In this document: positions 1-10,694 of the stretch, piece after piece
How positions within the stretch are numbered: the stretch's first letter is position 1
How the letters are laid out: every line of letters begins with the position of its first letter
NCBI RefSeq assembly: GCF_029873635.1
Contig: NC_080422.1
Coordinates: 16,894,049-16,958,048, forward strand
Source of the DNA: Malania oleifera
Lineage: Eukaryota; Streptophyta; Magnoliopsida; Santalales; Ximeniaceae
Direction of reading: 5' to 3'
DNA: 64,000 nucleotides
Position numbers and translations under genes: made by a program
The notes under the pieces: generated by a model
Told to the model about the DNA's origin: nothing
Databases searched by the model: none
The model's input: only the letters and a program-made list of their open reading frames with translations

Positions 1-1865
1 AAAAAGTTTAAGGGCCAAAATGGATTTTTCAAAGACTTCGGTCGACTGACGCCAGTTTTTTTGGGCTTAATTTAAAAGCCTAAGACTTAGACTAACATTA
101 GGTCCCCATAAACACTTCATGAAAAATCTCCTATAACTTAAAAGTTATACCATTAGTTACAGGGGTGAATTCTAATAAAAATCAGGACCTAAAATAATCT
201 TTGAAAGGGCCCTGGTCGATTGAACCCATCGAGTTATACTCAGCTGGGTCGATTGAACCTTTGTCGGCTGAAAAAAAACTTAGCCACGGTTGACCGAACC
301 TGTGACAGTATAAATGCCACGATCGACCGAACTGTTCGGAAGTCAACATTTTGACTTCGTGCGGTTGACCGTTCTAAAATGAATGTATTGCCTTAGGTCA
401 ACCGAACTAAAACGTGTTTGACCCCCAACCGTTCATCTGACCAAATGTATAGTTCATTTTAGCCACGGTCGACCGAACCTAGTTGAGTAACCGACCACCT
501 TTGTCTTGGTTGACCGAACCCACGAAGGGGGTTCAAAATCGCTTTGAGACCATTGGCCATATTTGCAGTTCAAAAGTGCCACGGTCGACCAAACTTAGGA
601 AAGTGGTCAACCAAACCTTGAATACGGTCAACCAAACCTCTCGGGTTGCCAAATTTTTTACTGTAGTAAAACGTGGTTAAACTGGGTTATTTTTAGTTAA
701 ACCTTTTTTAAACATTTCCAAAAATACCCATTGAATCTCAAACGGTTATAATTTTTTAAATATCTATATATACCCTTTCATTTGTCCTGATTAGGAGAGA
801 TTAGCAAGCATAATTAGCAAAAATCTTTTGAATTTCCAAATACTCAATTTTCCTTATACAAGCTAAAAATCTCATTCTTATTCATCCTTCTTGTTAATAT
901 CTTTTGGTAAGAGTGTTTTAAAGATTACCCATATAAGTTTACATTCTCATAGTCTTTGTTTGATATTGATTTTATTGAGAGTAAGCTTGAGTTTTCCCTT
1001 GTGATTTAATTCATAAGTCTTCTTTGGGAAAACTCTTTAGGGCTTGTGAGTCTTGCATTCTTGTTGCAAGTTCAGGGGTTTGTGTAGTGCTATAGTGAAA
1101 AATGTTTTTAACAAGCTAAATCCAAATATCTCTCATACTTATTTGAAAAATTATTTTTGAGAGCTTGTACTCTTGAGATCTTTGAGTTTACAACTTATGA
1201 TTGGTACATATATACATATCTTGACTCAAAGATTCATTCGTAACACACTCTCACATATTACTAGATATATTGACATTATCTTGAAAGTAGGTATATTAAA
1301 CTTCATTGAGCTTATAATTCCTATTATATTGAAGTGCATTGATTGTATTGGTACATATTTGCTTATTGGAGAAGCATTGATATTGTACACAAAAATATAT
1401 ACTATTTATCTATTATATTCTAGGTGTGGCTTGAGGGGGTGTTGATCTAACCTGTAAGGATTGGTAGAAAAGGTTAGGGTCTGTAGTGACCCGAAGAATA
1501 ATAGAATTTTAATCATAAGGGGGAGAGAAAATGGATACAGAAACAGAAGGAGGCCGTAGACTTCATCAACGACATTACATTTTGAAGATAATATTAAATA
1601 ATAAAAATTTCAGAAATTGCTAGACTTCGTCGACGAACACAAGGTTTTGTTGACGAAGGTCTTCAGAATTTCATCGATGAACACAGGGCTTCGTTAACGA
1701 GAAAATACCAAGAGAGGGTCTAGGGCGGTCTAAATTTCGTCGACGAATACATGACTTCGTTGACAAATTTTGTGAAGGACTCGTCGACGAGGTGATGTGT
1801 CTCATCGACGAATCCGGAAGTATAAAAATGGGGAAAATTGGGATTTCGTCATTTCTCTCGCCGCT

Positions 1866-1980
1866 CTCTCTCTCTCTCCTCTCTCTCTCTCTCCTACGAC
1901 TCTCTCTCCTCTCTCTCTCTCTCCTACGACTCTCTCTCCTCTCTCTCTCTCTCCTACGACTCTCTCTCCCTTCTCTCTTC
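1866..1980. repeat. 30-bp CT-rich tandem repeat just after the LTR TATA box
   Basis: About three copies of a 30-base unit of (CT)n followed by CCTACGAC, for example at 1901-1930 and 1931-1960. The repeat keeps several frames open on both strands, giving Ser/Leu-rich readings on plus and Arg/Glu/Ser-rich readings on minus. These are composition artefacts, not genes. Confidence 0.85.
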
Positions 1981-3113
1981 GTTTTCGGCCCCACCAGTCG
2001 CCCGATCGACGATCCGAAGCTACCACGACGCTCTTGGCAGAGTTCTCCACACATCTACTGGAGCGGATCGTCGTGGAAACAGAGTTGGAAATCATCCCAA
2101 ATTTAGGGTAAGGTCTTTTAACCTATTTTTGGCCTTACGTCAGTTATAGAAAATAATGTAGGCGGAGAAATACTGATGTTTAGTTCTGATAAATGTTGGT
2201 TTCAGGGTGTTTTGTAGGAGGCCCTACGGGTATCAGGCTAGAGTACAGTAAGGGTTTTCAGAGATAAGGTAAAGGAAATATGCTATGCTAGGAAATTTCT
2301 AAATATTATACAGTGTATTTAATTACAAAAATTAAGTATTTAAGTATGGTGTGGCATGTGAAAATAAATATGGTATGAGTATATGTTCTATGACTGCTAA
2401 CTTCATGATTTTTATGAATTTTAGTACCATGATTTTACAGATTTATGTATTATGATTATGTGAACTTCAGTACCATGATTTTACGGATTTTAGTACCATG
2501 ATTATACGAATTCCAGTATTACGAATGTGCAGTTCCATGTTATGATTATTCAGATCTCAGTACGTTATGCAGTATCATGGTTATTTCAGTACTTCAGAAT
2601 CATGGTAAATCAGATAGACATGTATATAGAAATATATTATACAATATCAGACCCTGTTGGACTTGCAGCTACAGAGCACGGTACCGTTGTTACATATATT
2701 ATGTTACTTTATGAGTGCAACCACCTATTCTGATAATACGTGGTACGGTCGACCACCTAGGCCCTTGAAGAGGTTAGGCTCCCCATCCAGATATGGGTTA
2801 AGGTGGGCAGGTCGACTGACGAAGTTCAGTGATTTATTCCTGGTTAGCCAGCCAGGGTAAATCTAGCCTACGGGCTGCACAACCTCATCATGAGGGACAT
2901 GTCATGACACAGATAGCCATAAGGAACAGTTTCAGTTACTATTACTTATGTATTGATTTACTGAAACAGGGATCCTACTATATACACTAGAAGTATTTTG
3001 AATTATAACCATAATACTGATATGTTAAGCAATAGGGAAAAGGGGTGGTGTGCTTTATTATTTGTACTGTACTTTTGTATTTGGTTATTCATGTTTATAT
3101 GAAACAGATTTCA

Positions 3114-3116
<3 letters not shown>

Positions 3117-3160
<44 letters not shown>
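3117..3160. repeat. (AT)n microsatellite
   Basis: About 22 perfect TA dinucleotides near the 3' end of the gypsy solo LTR, directly before the conserved GCCACACATTAG block. Confidence 0.95.
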
Positions 3161-3163
<3 letters not shown>

Positions 3164-3889
3164 GCTCATTTGCCACACATTAGTAATAGCATATTTTCTC
3201 TTACTGAGCGTTGGCTCATCCCAATGTTGAAATATTTTTCAGGTGATCCAGGTAGGTGAGCAGATCAGGCTCGCAAATAGAGGGCGTCTGTAGTGCCCCA
3301 TCAGAGAGTGAGTATCATTTTTGGGAATGATTTTGTGTAGCCTTAGCTAGTTGAGGGCATTTTTGGGGATACAATTATCTTTGTATATTTTGGAAAACAT
3401 TTCAGCACTCTAGTATTGGTTATGGTATTGTGTATATTGGTTTATGGGTATGTTTATATGATTCCTGCTTCTTGCTGCTTAGGTTAATACTATGGTATCA
3501 GAGTATGTTTTTTTTTAAAAAAAAATCAGATAATTAGGCAGGTCGTTACAGAATCAGCCCTGTGAATCTGACCCGGGCTTTCCCTTACCCAGTAAGGAAA
3601 GGGTATTGTAACCAGTGTCGCTTCACCCGCAAGCGAGCATTAGTGGAATCCTCAGGCTTGTGAGCTAGAGACTAGGACGTAGGCACATTTTTCGAACCCC
3701 GATATCTCATCTGGTGTCGCTCTTACTTATCTGCATTATAGTCTTGTGTTTGCTTGTTTATATCAATTTGCTGAGTATACTGCATAAACTCATAGACATT
3801 GAATTGTGATTGTTGGAAAATTATTGGAATTAAGATACTTGTGTTTATTTGTTATTCACCCTCCCCTCTTGGGATTACACCAAAGTCAA

Positions 3890-6199
3890 CAATATGTGGT
3901 AAAACATGTTTCTATCATTATTGCATAGGAAAAGGAATGCTAAAATGTCAAAAATACATGTTTATGTTGAAGTTCATGTTCAGTCGATTGGCTGACCTCT
4001 CCTTCATTTGAAAATGTAATTGTTGATTGCAAACGGTCGATCAGCCCCTATAAGCGGTTGACTGTCAATGCCCAAAAGTGTTCATTTTGCACTCTCTTGA
4101 TTTCCTTTGGGATTCAAGTATATTGGTGCTTTTACACATGGTGAAGCACCTCTGATCAATTTTAATTGATTCTATCTTTAGAGCTTGCATAGTTTCTGTA
4201 TAAAAAAAAAAAAATCATTTTTTTCATAAAAAGTAAATGGATTTACATGAGTTTTCTCAGAAACACCAATAGTTTTTGCAAAGTTCTCAAGCAATTTGGG
4301 GCCATACATCCATAAAGCGGTGTTTAGGTATTCTCCAATCTTTTCAAGGATCGTTAAGTTGGGTATGTAGTTCTTTTACCGAAACCTACACTTTTTCAAA
4401 ATGATTTTTGTGGCTTGTATGTTGTGCAAAAAGACTTTTTAAATAAACTAAATCATATTTTTTAAAAATTTAATTTTTTAATGAACCATTAATAAAGCAG
4501 TTGAATTGATTAAAAAGTATCTTTTTTAAAAGGTAAATTCCAAGAATTTCAAGTTGAGTTTTATGGTTTTCCTAAAGAAAACAAAGGTTATGCAAATTCC
4601 AAAGGTTTTCATAAATAACTCAAAAAAAAATTTAAACTTAAATTAAAAAAAAATTGAAATTAAGGATGTTTTCATTCTACTTTTGAGGATATGTTGGCAG
4701 TCCACTTTATAGATCTAGTCATATCAAACGAAAAACAAAGATCCCTCCTTCCTCTCTTCTCTATTTCTTCTTCATTGTTTGTTAATTTACATATGTTGTA
4801 TGTGTATTTTGATTAGACATTAAAGTAGTAGGACTTTCATGAGAAATAGTTCTCTACACAAATCCTATAAAAGCCTTTTCAAAGAGGTAATGATTGGATA
4901 TTTTATAAAATGGATAACTAAAAAGGGAAGCAAAAATATAGAGGATGATTAGTGGCCCTATCCAGGCAATCGACCATCTAGTTTTCAAATTTTGATTATC
5001 TTCCTTTTCTTAAATTCAAATGCTTATTTTCAAAAATCATTCCAAAGAACTAAGATGTGCACATACTTAACTACTTAAAAGAATGGATGTTTTATGGTGC
5101 TACACTTTAAATTCAAATTTTAAAGAATTTAAAGTGCTACCTTCCTTATTCACAAACAGATTTCCAAACCCAATCTCTTTAAAAAGGTTTAAAATTTCTT
5201 TATTTTGCCTTTTCAAAAAATAAAATAAAGTGGCGATTCCGTTTTCAAAGATAAAAAGGATAAGTTAAATGCACCAATGACTTGGTAGTCTACACTTAAT
5301 TTCAAAACGGTCACCATTTGTGAGCAAGTCAAATAGATCCTCAAAACCCAATGTGGACAATTTGAATTGCTCCTAGCCTTTTTGGATCATTCCAATCACC
5401 TAAAATGATTAAAATTCGCTAAAAAGGGAGTACAAATGTCTAAAACAATCAAAAATAAAAAATAAAAAAAAGGGAGCACTAGGATTTTCCACCCTTGTTC
5501 TCAATGAGAGTTTGAGTACTGTTTGGTCAAAATTGACCATCAACACACAGTGATCCCTTTTTTCCCCATTTTTCATGTGGTTCTTTTTCAAGTTTTTTTT
5601 TTTTGTAAAATTAGCCCATTATTTTGGATCATTCCTAAAATTTGTTTCTTGTAATTTTTTTCTAAATTAGTTTTCCAAAACTGTGAATTTCCATGTGTAA
5701 TTTTCTTTTGGGCAAAATAACATTTTGTTTTTTTATAACTACACACACACATATGTATTGCGGCTAGAACTTTGAAATTTTCTGTAATCTTTTTCAGTTT
5801 TGTGCAATTTTGATTTAGCTATTAAATTATATAATTTTTGTGTTTGATGTTTTTTTAAATATTCTTATGCTAAAAAATATCCAAACTGACTCACAATGCT
5901 TAAAAGGATTAAATTCGTAAAAACATGCATATTCATATGTCTAAAGATATACATATCAAATAGCTTGAATTATTTAGTGTTCTTTAGCGGCACTTAATTC
6001 GGTTCATAGATACAAAAATTGATTCAATGTTTAGCAATTAGTGCTTAATTTTATCAAACGACCTTAAGAAATATGAGCAAGACAAATAGTATATCCCTAA
6101 TATAACTTTAATTTTTGTTAGCATTGAATCATATTTGTACAAATTCTCATGCCTAATTGTCTTTATCAGAGAGAGAAAATCTAATAGAAATTTAATTTT
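3890..6199. other. non-coding AT-rich intergenic DNA
   Basis: No supportable gene. Bases 3960-4080 hold a few more GTCGATC/GGTTGACTG motifs and may be leftover Sirevirus-like sequence. The rest is AT-rich with short homopolymer runs and no long open frame or clear terminal repeats. Confidence 0.5.
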
Positions 6200-6740
6200 T
6201 TTTTATTTTCTTTTCCATCCTTGCCTTTTCCCAAATCGAATTATTGATCCAAATGAAACTTAAGACAAAAGTGAAAAACATAAGTGAGGTTGGGGTGTTA
6301 GCCTAATTCTATCAGAGAAAACCAACATTAGTTAATTTGGTAGAAGTAAAGTGTGAAAAAGAGTAAAAGCCCCAAAATTCCCCAAAATTCCAAAGTTTAC
6401 AGAGAAAACTGAGTAGAGTACTTTTGTTCTTGTCTATGAATATAAAAACTTCCAAAATCACATGTAATTGTGTTTACTGATTGCATAATGTCCTAGTTTT
6501 TCAGAGTTTCAATGGGCCCATGGCCTACCTAAACTCTTTCTTCTTAGTCCGAAGACCAAAATGAGGTCTAGTTTGTACAACAAGATGTAGGTAACCTACT
6601 ATACCGTACCCATTCTCACCTCACCCAAGATTCGAACCGAAGATCTCTAACATAAGAGCTCCAAGCCTTAACCAATAGGATGTCACTAGGAGACCCAAAC
6701 GTCACATATCTTGTCCTTATATTTTTCATATCATTGAAGT
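6200..6740 (-). repeat. dispersed repeat containing a SINE-like unit (copy 1)
   Basis: Clearly related, by eye, to 18300-18920, with shared blocks along about 500 bases. Read on the minus strand, 6629-6638 gives GGTTCGAATC, a good RNA polymerase III B box, and 6661-6674 gives TGGTTAAGGCTTGG, an A-box-like sequence about 35 bases upstream of it. That spacing and order suit a tRNA-derived SINE. A poly(A) or simple tail and target duplication were not resolved. Confidence 0.5.
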
Positions 6741-7204
6741 AAGTGTATGTATGTTAATAATAATTTAACTTCTAAAGTGAAATTAATTACTTCACTATCT
6801 TTCTCTAATAATGCGCAATAAGTTGAAACAAACATAAATACCAAATATAGTGGTGTAACAATTATTCATTTTCATAAATGATCCATTCATTTTCCATTTC
6901 CTAACCCTTCAAAATGTTTTTCAATTTAAACAGCTTTAACTTTTCACAAAGATGGATTATATGTATTGCCTAACATAATGGGTTTAAAATTATTTTTTAA
7001 AATAAGTTACATAACTAGCAAAAATTAATTACTTTGGGAGTGTTTCACTCAAGTTATATATCATTAATGCTTTTCTACATAACTTTCATCAAATTACCAT
7101 TATTGGTATTGCTAAGGGTGCCACATGTTAACGGTATTTTATAACCCATAAAAATTAATGTTAACCTTGTTAACAATATTGCTCAACATAGCTCCACTTA
7201 TTTT
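6741..7204. other. AT-rich non-coding DNA
   Basis: No open frame, RNA gene or terminal repeat could be supported. It lies between two SINE-like units. Confidence 0.5.
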
Positions 7205-7412
7205 TTTTATTTTTTGGATACGCCGGATTTCCTGAGCTTATGCGTTAGACTAATTCCACGCCTACGCCAGTCGTGCCCTCGGCCAACACGTAGGAGGTAA
7301 ATCGTGGATGTGCGCTGAAGGCGGCAGGGTTTGAACCCCAAACGTCACCTTTGTCCAAGGTCGTCTAGTGATCCTCCTTACCACTCGAGCTTATGCTCAG
7401 GGGCATAGTTCC
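7205..7412 (-). repeat. tRNA-derived SINE-like element
   Basis: Minus-strand 7376-7393 reads TAAGCTCGAGTGGTAAGG, very like the A box and D-arm of a tRNA. Minus-strand 7328-7340 reads GGGGTTCAAACCC, a B box in T-arm form. The unit is much richer in GC than its surroundings and ends near an A/T-rich tail at about 7200. No complete cloverleaf can be drawn, so it is not called a tRNA gene. Confidence 0.5.
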
Positions 7413-7599
7413 ACTTATCTTGTTAATGGACTTTGTTGTAGTGACCTATCAAAGAAGATTTGCTGCTTTTTGAATGAAAAGTGATAAAATGTTGTATTGA
7501 TAGAGCAATATAATGTGATGTTAGATATTGAAATAAGATACATTAATCATTTGAATCACCTCAACTCAAGTGTTGACCAAGAAAGAATGGTTGAGATTA

Positions 7600-7762
7600 T
7601 GTTGATCTTCGTCACAGATGCACAGCGGAAGCATACAATCACACACAAATGAATCAACAAACACCAATGCAATCACTCGATGATGAAATATACTCAAGAA
7701 GCAAACACTCAGTAATGAGAATAATGAAAACACAACCAAAAGACACAATATTTACGTGGTTG
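7600..7762 (-). repeat. truncated 3' LTR of copia A
   Basis: It matches the first ~160 bases of 13555-14276 (both begin TGTTGATCTTCG and share TGAAATATACTCAAGAAGCA). The match stops at TTTACGTGGTT, where pol C-terminal coding sequence begins at once. The remaining ~560 bases of LTR, the polypurine tract and the end of pol are missing. Confidence 0.8.
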
Positions 7763-8250
7763 TTAGATGTATGAACCTTCTCAAGAAGAAGTTCCCCTGA
7801 AGCAACAACTTCCCTGACCCTGTGATACCACACATCAATGTGCTTCATCCTTGTATGGTACACCTGATTCTTCACCAAATAAAAGAAACTCCGACCATCA
7901 CACTGCAGCCGAACTCCACTTTGTGGGACACCCAACTCTTTGACCAATCCTATAAGCCACACCGCTTCCTTGGCAACCTCAACCATTGCCATGTACTATG
8001 ACTCAGTAGTAGACAAAGCCACGAGCGACTACACCATAGACCTCCAAAAAATAGGTCCTCCCATAAGGATAAATACGTACCCTGTGGTAGACCTCTTGTC
8101 ATCCAGGTCTCCTGCATAGTCAACACCCATGTACCCTACTACCGACGGATTACTTTATTGTGCACTAAACACTGTGCCATATCCAGTCGTACCCCTTAAG
8201 TATCTAAGAATCCACTTCATAACATCCTAGTGCTGTCAACTCAGATTCGA
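7763..8250 (-). pseudogene. copia A RNase H domain, C-terminal part of pol (broken)
   Basis: On the minus strand a stretch ending near 7763 encodes MVEVAKEAVWLIGLVKELGV, then CDGRSFFYLVKNQVYHTRMK and HIDVWYHRVREVV, the typical end of copia RNase H (the family usually has C-D-N/S-x-S and H-I-D-x-R-x-H). Upstream to 8250 the frame contains stops. The last pol residues are lost in the deletion joining pol to the LTR remnant. It would degrade the RNA of the RNA/DNA hybrid in an active element; here it is not functional. Confidence 0.8.
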
Positions 8251-9160
8251 TTAGAACTTGCTCACCACGCGGACAACATGTGCTAGGTCTGGCCTCGTAC
8301 ACACCATGGCATACATCAGACACCCCATTGCACTAGCATAGGGGACCCTCGACATATCTCGAACCTCATTGTCCGTCCTTGGGCATTGGGCTGTAGACAA
8401 CCTAAAATGACTCGCGAAAGGCGTGCTCACAGGCTTAGCATTAGCCATGCTAAACCTCTCCAACACCTTCTCCACATAGCTACCCTGATATAACCATAGT
8501 CTTCTTATGAATCTCCATGCCAAGTATCCTCTTGGCTGCACCCAAGTCTTTCATGTCAAACTCTTTTCCTAATAGAGTCTTCAATCGATTCACCTTGGTC
8601 ATGTCTTTAGTAGCAGCTAGCATATCGTCGACATACAGTAGTAGAAATATAAGAGACCTGTTCACAAGTTTCCTCACATAGACGCAACAATCGTACTCAC
8701 ACCTCCTATAGTCGATATAGGTCATATAGGCGTCAAACCTCTAGCACCACTTCCTTGAAGACTGCTTTAGACAGTATAGTGATTTCTTTAGTTTGCAGAC
8801 TAAGTGCTTCTGTCCATGTTGGCTAAACCCTTCTAGCTGTGTCATGTAAATCAGCTCCTTCAGGTCACCATGGAGGAATGTTGTATTTACGTCCATTTTC
8901 TTGAGATGCAAATCACATTGCACCACCAATCCCAACACTACCCCGATGGAAGTGTGTCTAACGACAGAGGAGAAGATTTCATCATAATCTACCCCCTTCC
9001 TCTGCGAGTACCTCTTCTCTACCAAGTGAGCCTTCCTTTTATAAAACTGCAACCTTCTTCCTATATACCCACTTGTATCCAATCGCCCGTTTCCCAGCTG
9101 GAAGCTCCACTAAGTCCCATATTTCGTTCTTATGCAACAACTCCATCTCCTCTACTATAG
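8251..9160 (-). pseudogene. copia A reverse transcriptase (broken)
   Basis: Three overlapping minus-strand pieces. 9082-8741 carries the start of the RT_copia domain (VDYDEIFSSVVRHTSIGVVL, MDVNTTFLHGDL, LVCKLKKSLYCLKQSSRKW). 8725-8480 carries the catalytic FLLLYVDDML with both aspartates and then FDMKDLGAAKRILGMEIHKK. 8541-8251 carries VSTPFASHFRLS and VPYASAMGCLMYAMVCTRPD. The pieces are in different frames, so at least two frameshifts or stops separate them. The catalytic YVDD box is intact but the protein cannot be made. Confidence 0.85.
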
Positions 9161-10694
9161 CGCCTATCCAACTACCCTTCTCTTGGTTTTTCACGACCTC
9201 CTAAAAGGTTTTAGGTTCCTTACTATTGGTGATAAGTGTATAAGACACCAGATCGTCAAAACCATACCTAGGGGCTAGCCTGACAATGTATCTGGGTTTG
9301 TCTACAGCTATGCTACGATGCGACTGCTAGTCATCCGAGTTAAAACTCCCTATATCATCTCCACCTTGAGTTTCTAACTCTGCCTACACCGCTGGCTAAT
9401 CTCTCGGGCTAGGACTCCCTACATGTTTCCCCTGAGTCTTTAACTCCACCTTAATCGCATGCTCGTTGCTACTACGATTTTCTGGCTCCTATTTTTCTGT
9501 TTCTTTTTAAGTATGCCACAATATGACTTTCTTATCAAAAATCACATCCCTATTGTTCACCACCTTGTTTGCCATTGGATCCCATAGCTTGAACCCTTTC
9601 ACGTCTTTCTGATATCCTTGAAAGATGCACCGTCTAGACTTCGCCTCAAGCTTAGATCTCTCCTCACCGGAAATGTGCACATAGGCTAGACACCCAAATA
9701 CTCGTTTCCACTCCTCCTCAGCAACTTTCCCATTCTATGATGCCCTTAGTGATATGTTTACCAAGGAACACACTATACTAATCGCCTCAGCCCAGAAATT
9801 CATGGTGAGCCCAGCATACAACCTTAGGCATTGAGCCCTTTTAGCCAAGGTTCGATTCATCCTCTCCACCACACCAATTTATGACAGTGTCTGGAGCACG
9901 GTAAAATGTCTCCTTATACCATGCTGCTCGCAGAACTCTTTAAATTTTGAGTTTGTGTACTCAGTTTCCTTTTCTGTCTTGAGGTACTTGATCTTTCTTT
10001 TGGTATGGTTTTCCACCTCAACTTTCCACAATTTAAACTTGGCAAACGTCTCTGACTTGTGATGCATGAAGTAAACCCAGGCCTTTCATGAGTAGTCATT
10101 GATAAAACTTATGAAATACACATGTCCCTCTCGTGATGCCACTCTCACCGGTCCCCAAACATACGAATGAATGGAGTCTAGTACTCCCTTTGTTTTATGC
10201 ATGACTATCATGAACTGTACTCGATTATGCTTCCCAAGCACACAGTATTTGCAGAATTCCAGCTTATATGATTTTACCCTCTTCAGAAGATTAATCTTGT
10301 GAAGTTCCTTCATCTCATGCTCACCCATATACCCTAGACACATATGCCACAAAATAGTCTTGTCAGACTTAAACTCTATGGTTGCAGTTCCACCTACAAT
10401 CGTGGTACCCAGTAGTGTGTATATATTACCTGGCACTCTCTTCCCCTTCATCATGGTCAGAACTCCCTCGCTCACCTTCATTACCCCACCTTCGAACTTG
10501 TAACTGAACCCATTACAATCCAAGGTGCCTAACAAAACCAGATTTTTCCTTAACTTTGGTATATGCCTCACATCACACAATGTCCTCACCACACCATCGT
10601 ACATACTGATTCTGATATTCCCCATCTTGATCACTTTGCACATGGAATCGTTCCCTATTAGAACGAAACCAGAACTAACTAATTTGTACGTAGT
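9161..10694 (-). pseudogene. copia A protease end, GAG-pre-integrase and integrase (broken)
   Basis: Minus strand 10796-10086 is open and encodes KLVSSGFVLIGNDSMCKV (after the protease active site), VRTLCDVRHIPKLRKNLVLL, then the HHCC zinc-binding pre-integrase region (LWHMCLGYMGEHEMKELHK, FCKYCVLGKHNRVQF), and enters the integrase core. The first catalytic Asp, normally in HSDxWGP, reads HSYVWGP, a loss of a DDE residue. 10067-9879 continues the core (HTKRKIKYLKTEKETEYTNS). The remainder to 9161 holds the integrase end and the integrase-RT linker with stops. The solo LTR at 10695 interrupts the protease coding region. Confidence 0.8.

Larger units (their letters stand above)
1492..3550 (+). 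mobile_element. Ty3/gypsy (Tekay-like) solo LTR
   Basis: It begins TGTAGTGACCCGAAG and ends GGTCGTTACA, the same termini (opposite orientation) as the LTR at 27561-29610, and it is related to the LTRs of the gypsy element at the right end of the window. There is no internal region, PBS or PPT, so it is a solo LTR. CGTCGACGA-type palindromes lie at 1620-1815, followed by a TATA box at 1821-1828. A 30-bp CT-rich tandem repeat follows at about 1866-1980, and an (AT)n tract lies at 3117-3160. The flanking 5-mers GGGTC and GAATC match at only three positions, so the TSD is decayed or the ends are slightly off. Confidence 0.8.
1..3889 (+). mobile_element. Sirevirus-like copia LTR, split by a gypsy solo LTR
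   Basis: About 1830 bases of LTR are left once the insertion at 1492-3550 is removed. Bases 40-640 hold about a dozen copies of a motif close to GGTTGACCGAACC or GGTCGACCGAACC, followed by a TATA-like stretch near 764-773. The downstream part has the run CCCTCCCCTCTTGGGATTAC near 3860 and ends near 3889 in GTCAACA, much like the right end of the solo LTR at 10695-12661. Compared with that copy (1967 bases), the left end should lie roughly 100-150 bases outside the window. No coding region of the parent element is attached, so it may be a solo LTR; with the left flank missing this cannot be shown. The Sirevirus assignment is inferred from LTR architecture. Confidence 0.6.

Noticed and set aside
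1173..1445. 90-codon hydrophobic frame
   Set aside because: It lies in an AT-rich LTR leader interrupted by another LTR at 1492; no known family and no support from the related LTR copies.
1671..2149. Several overlapping frames of 97-127 codons on both strands, Arg/Glu-rich or Ser/Leu-rich
   Set aside because: They arise from the 30-bp CT-rich tandem repeat in an LTR; no domain, and frames on both strands are open for the same compositional reason.
7376..7393. tRNA gene suggested by an A box and B box
   Set aside because: No anticodon stem or acceptor pairing could be drawn; better explained as a SINE.
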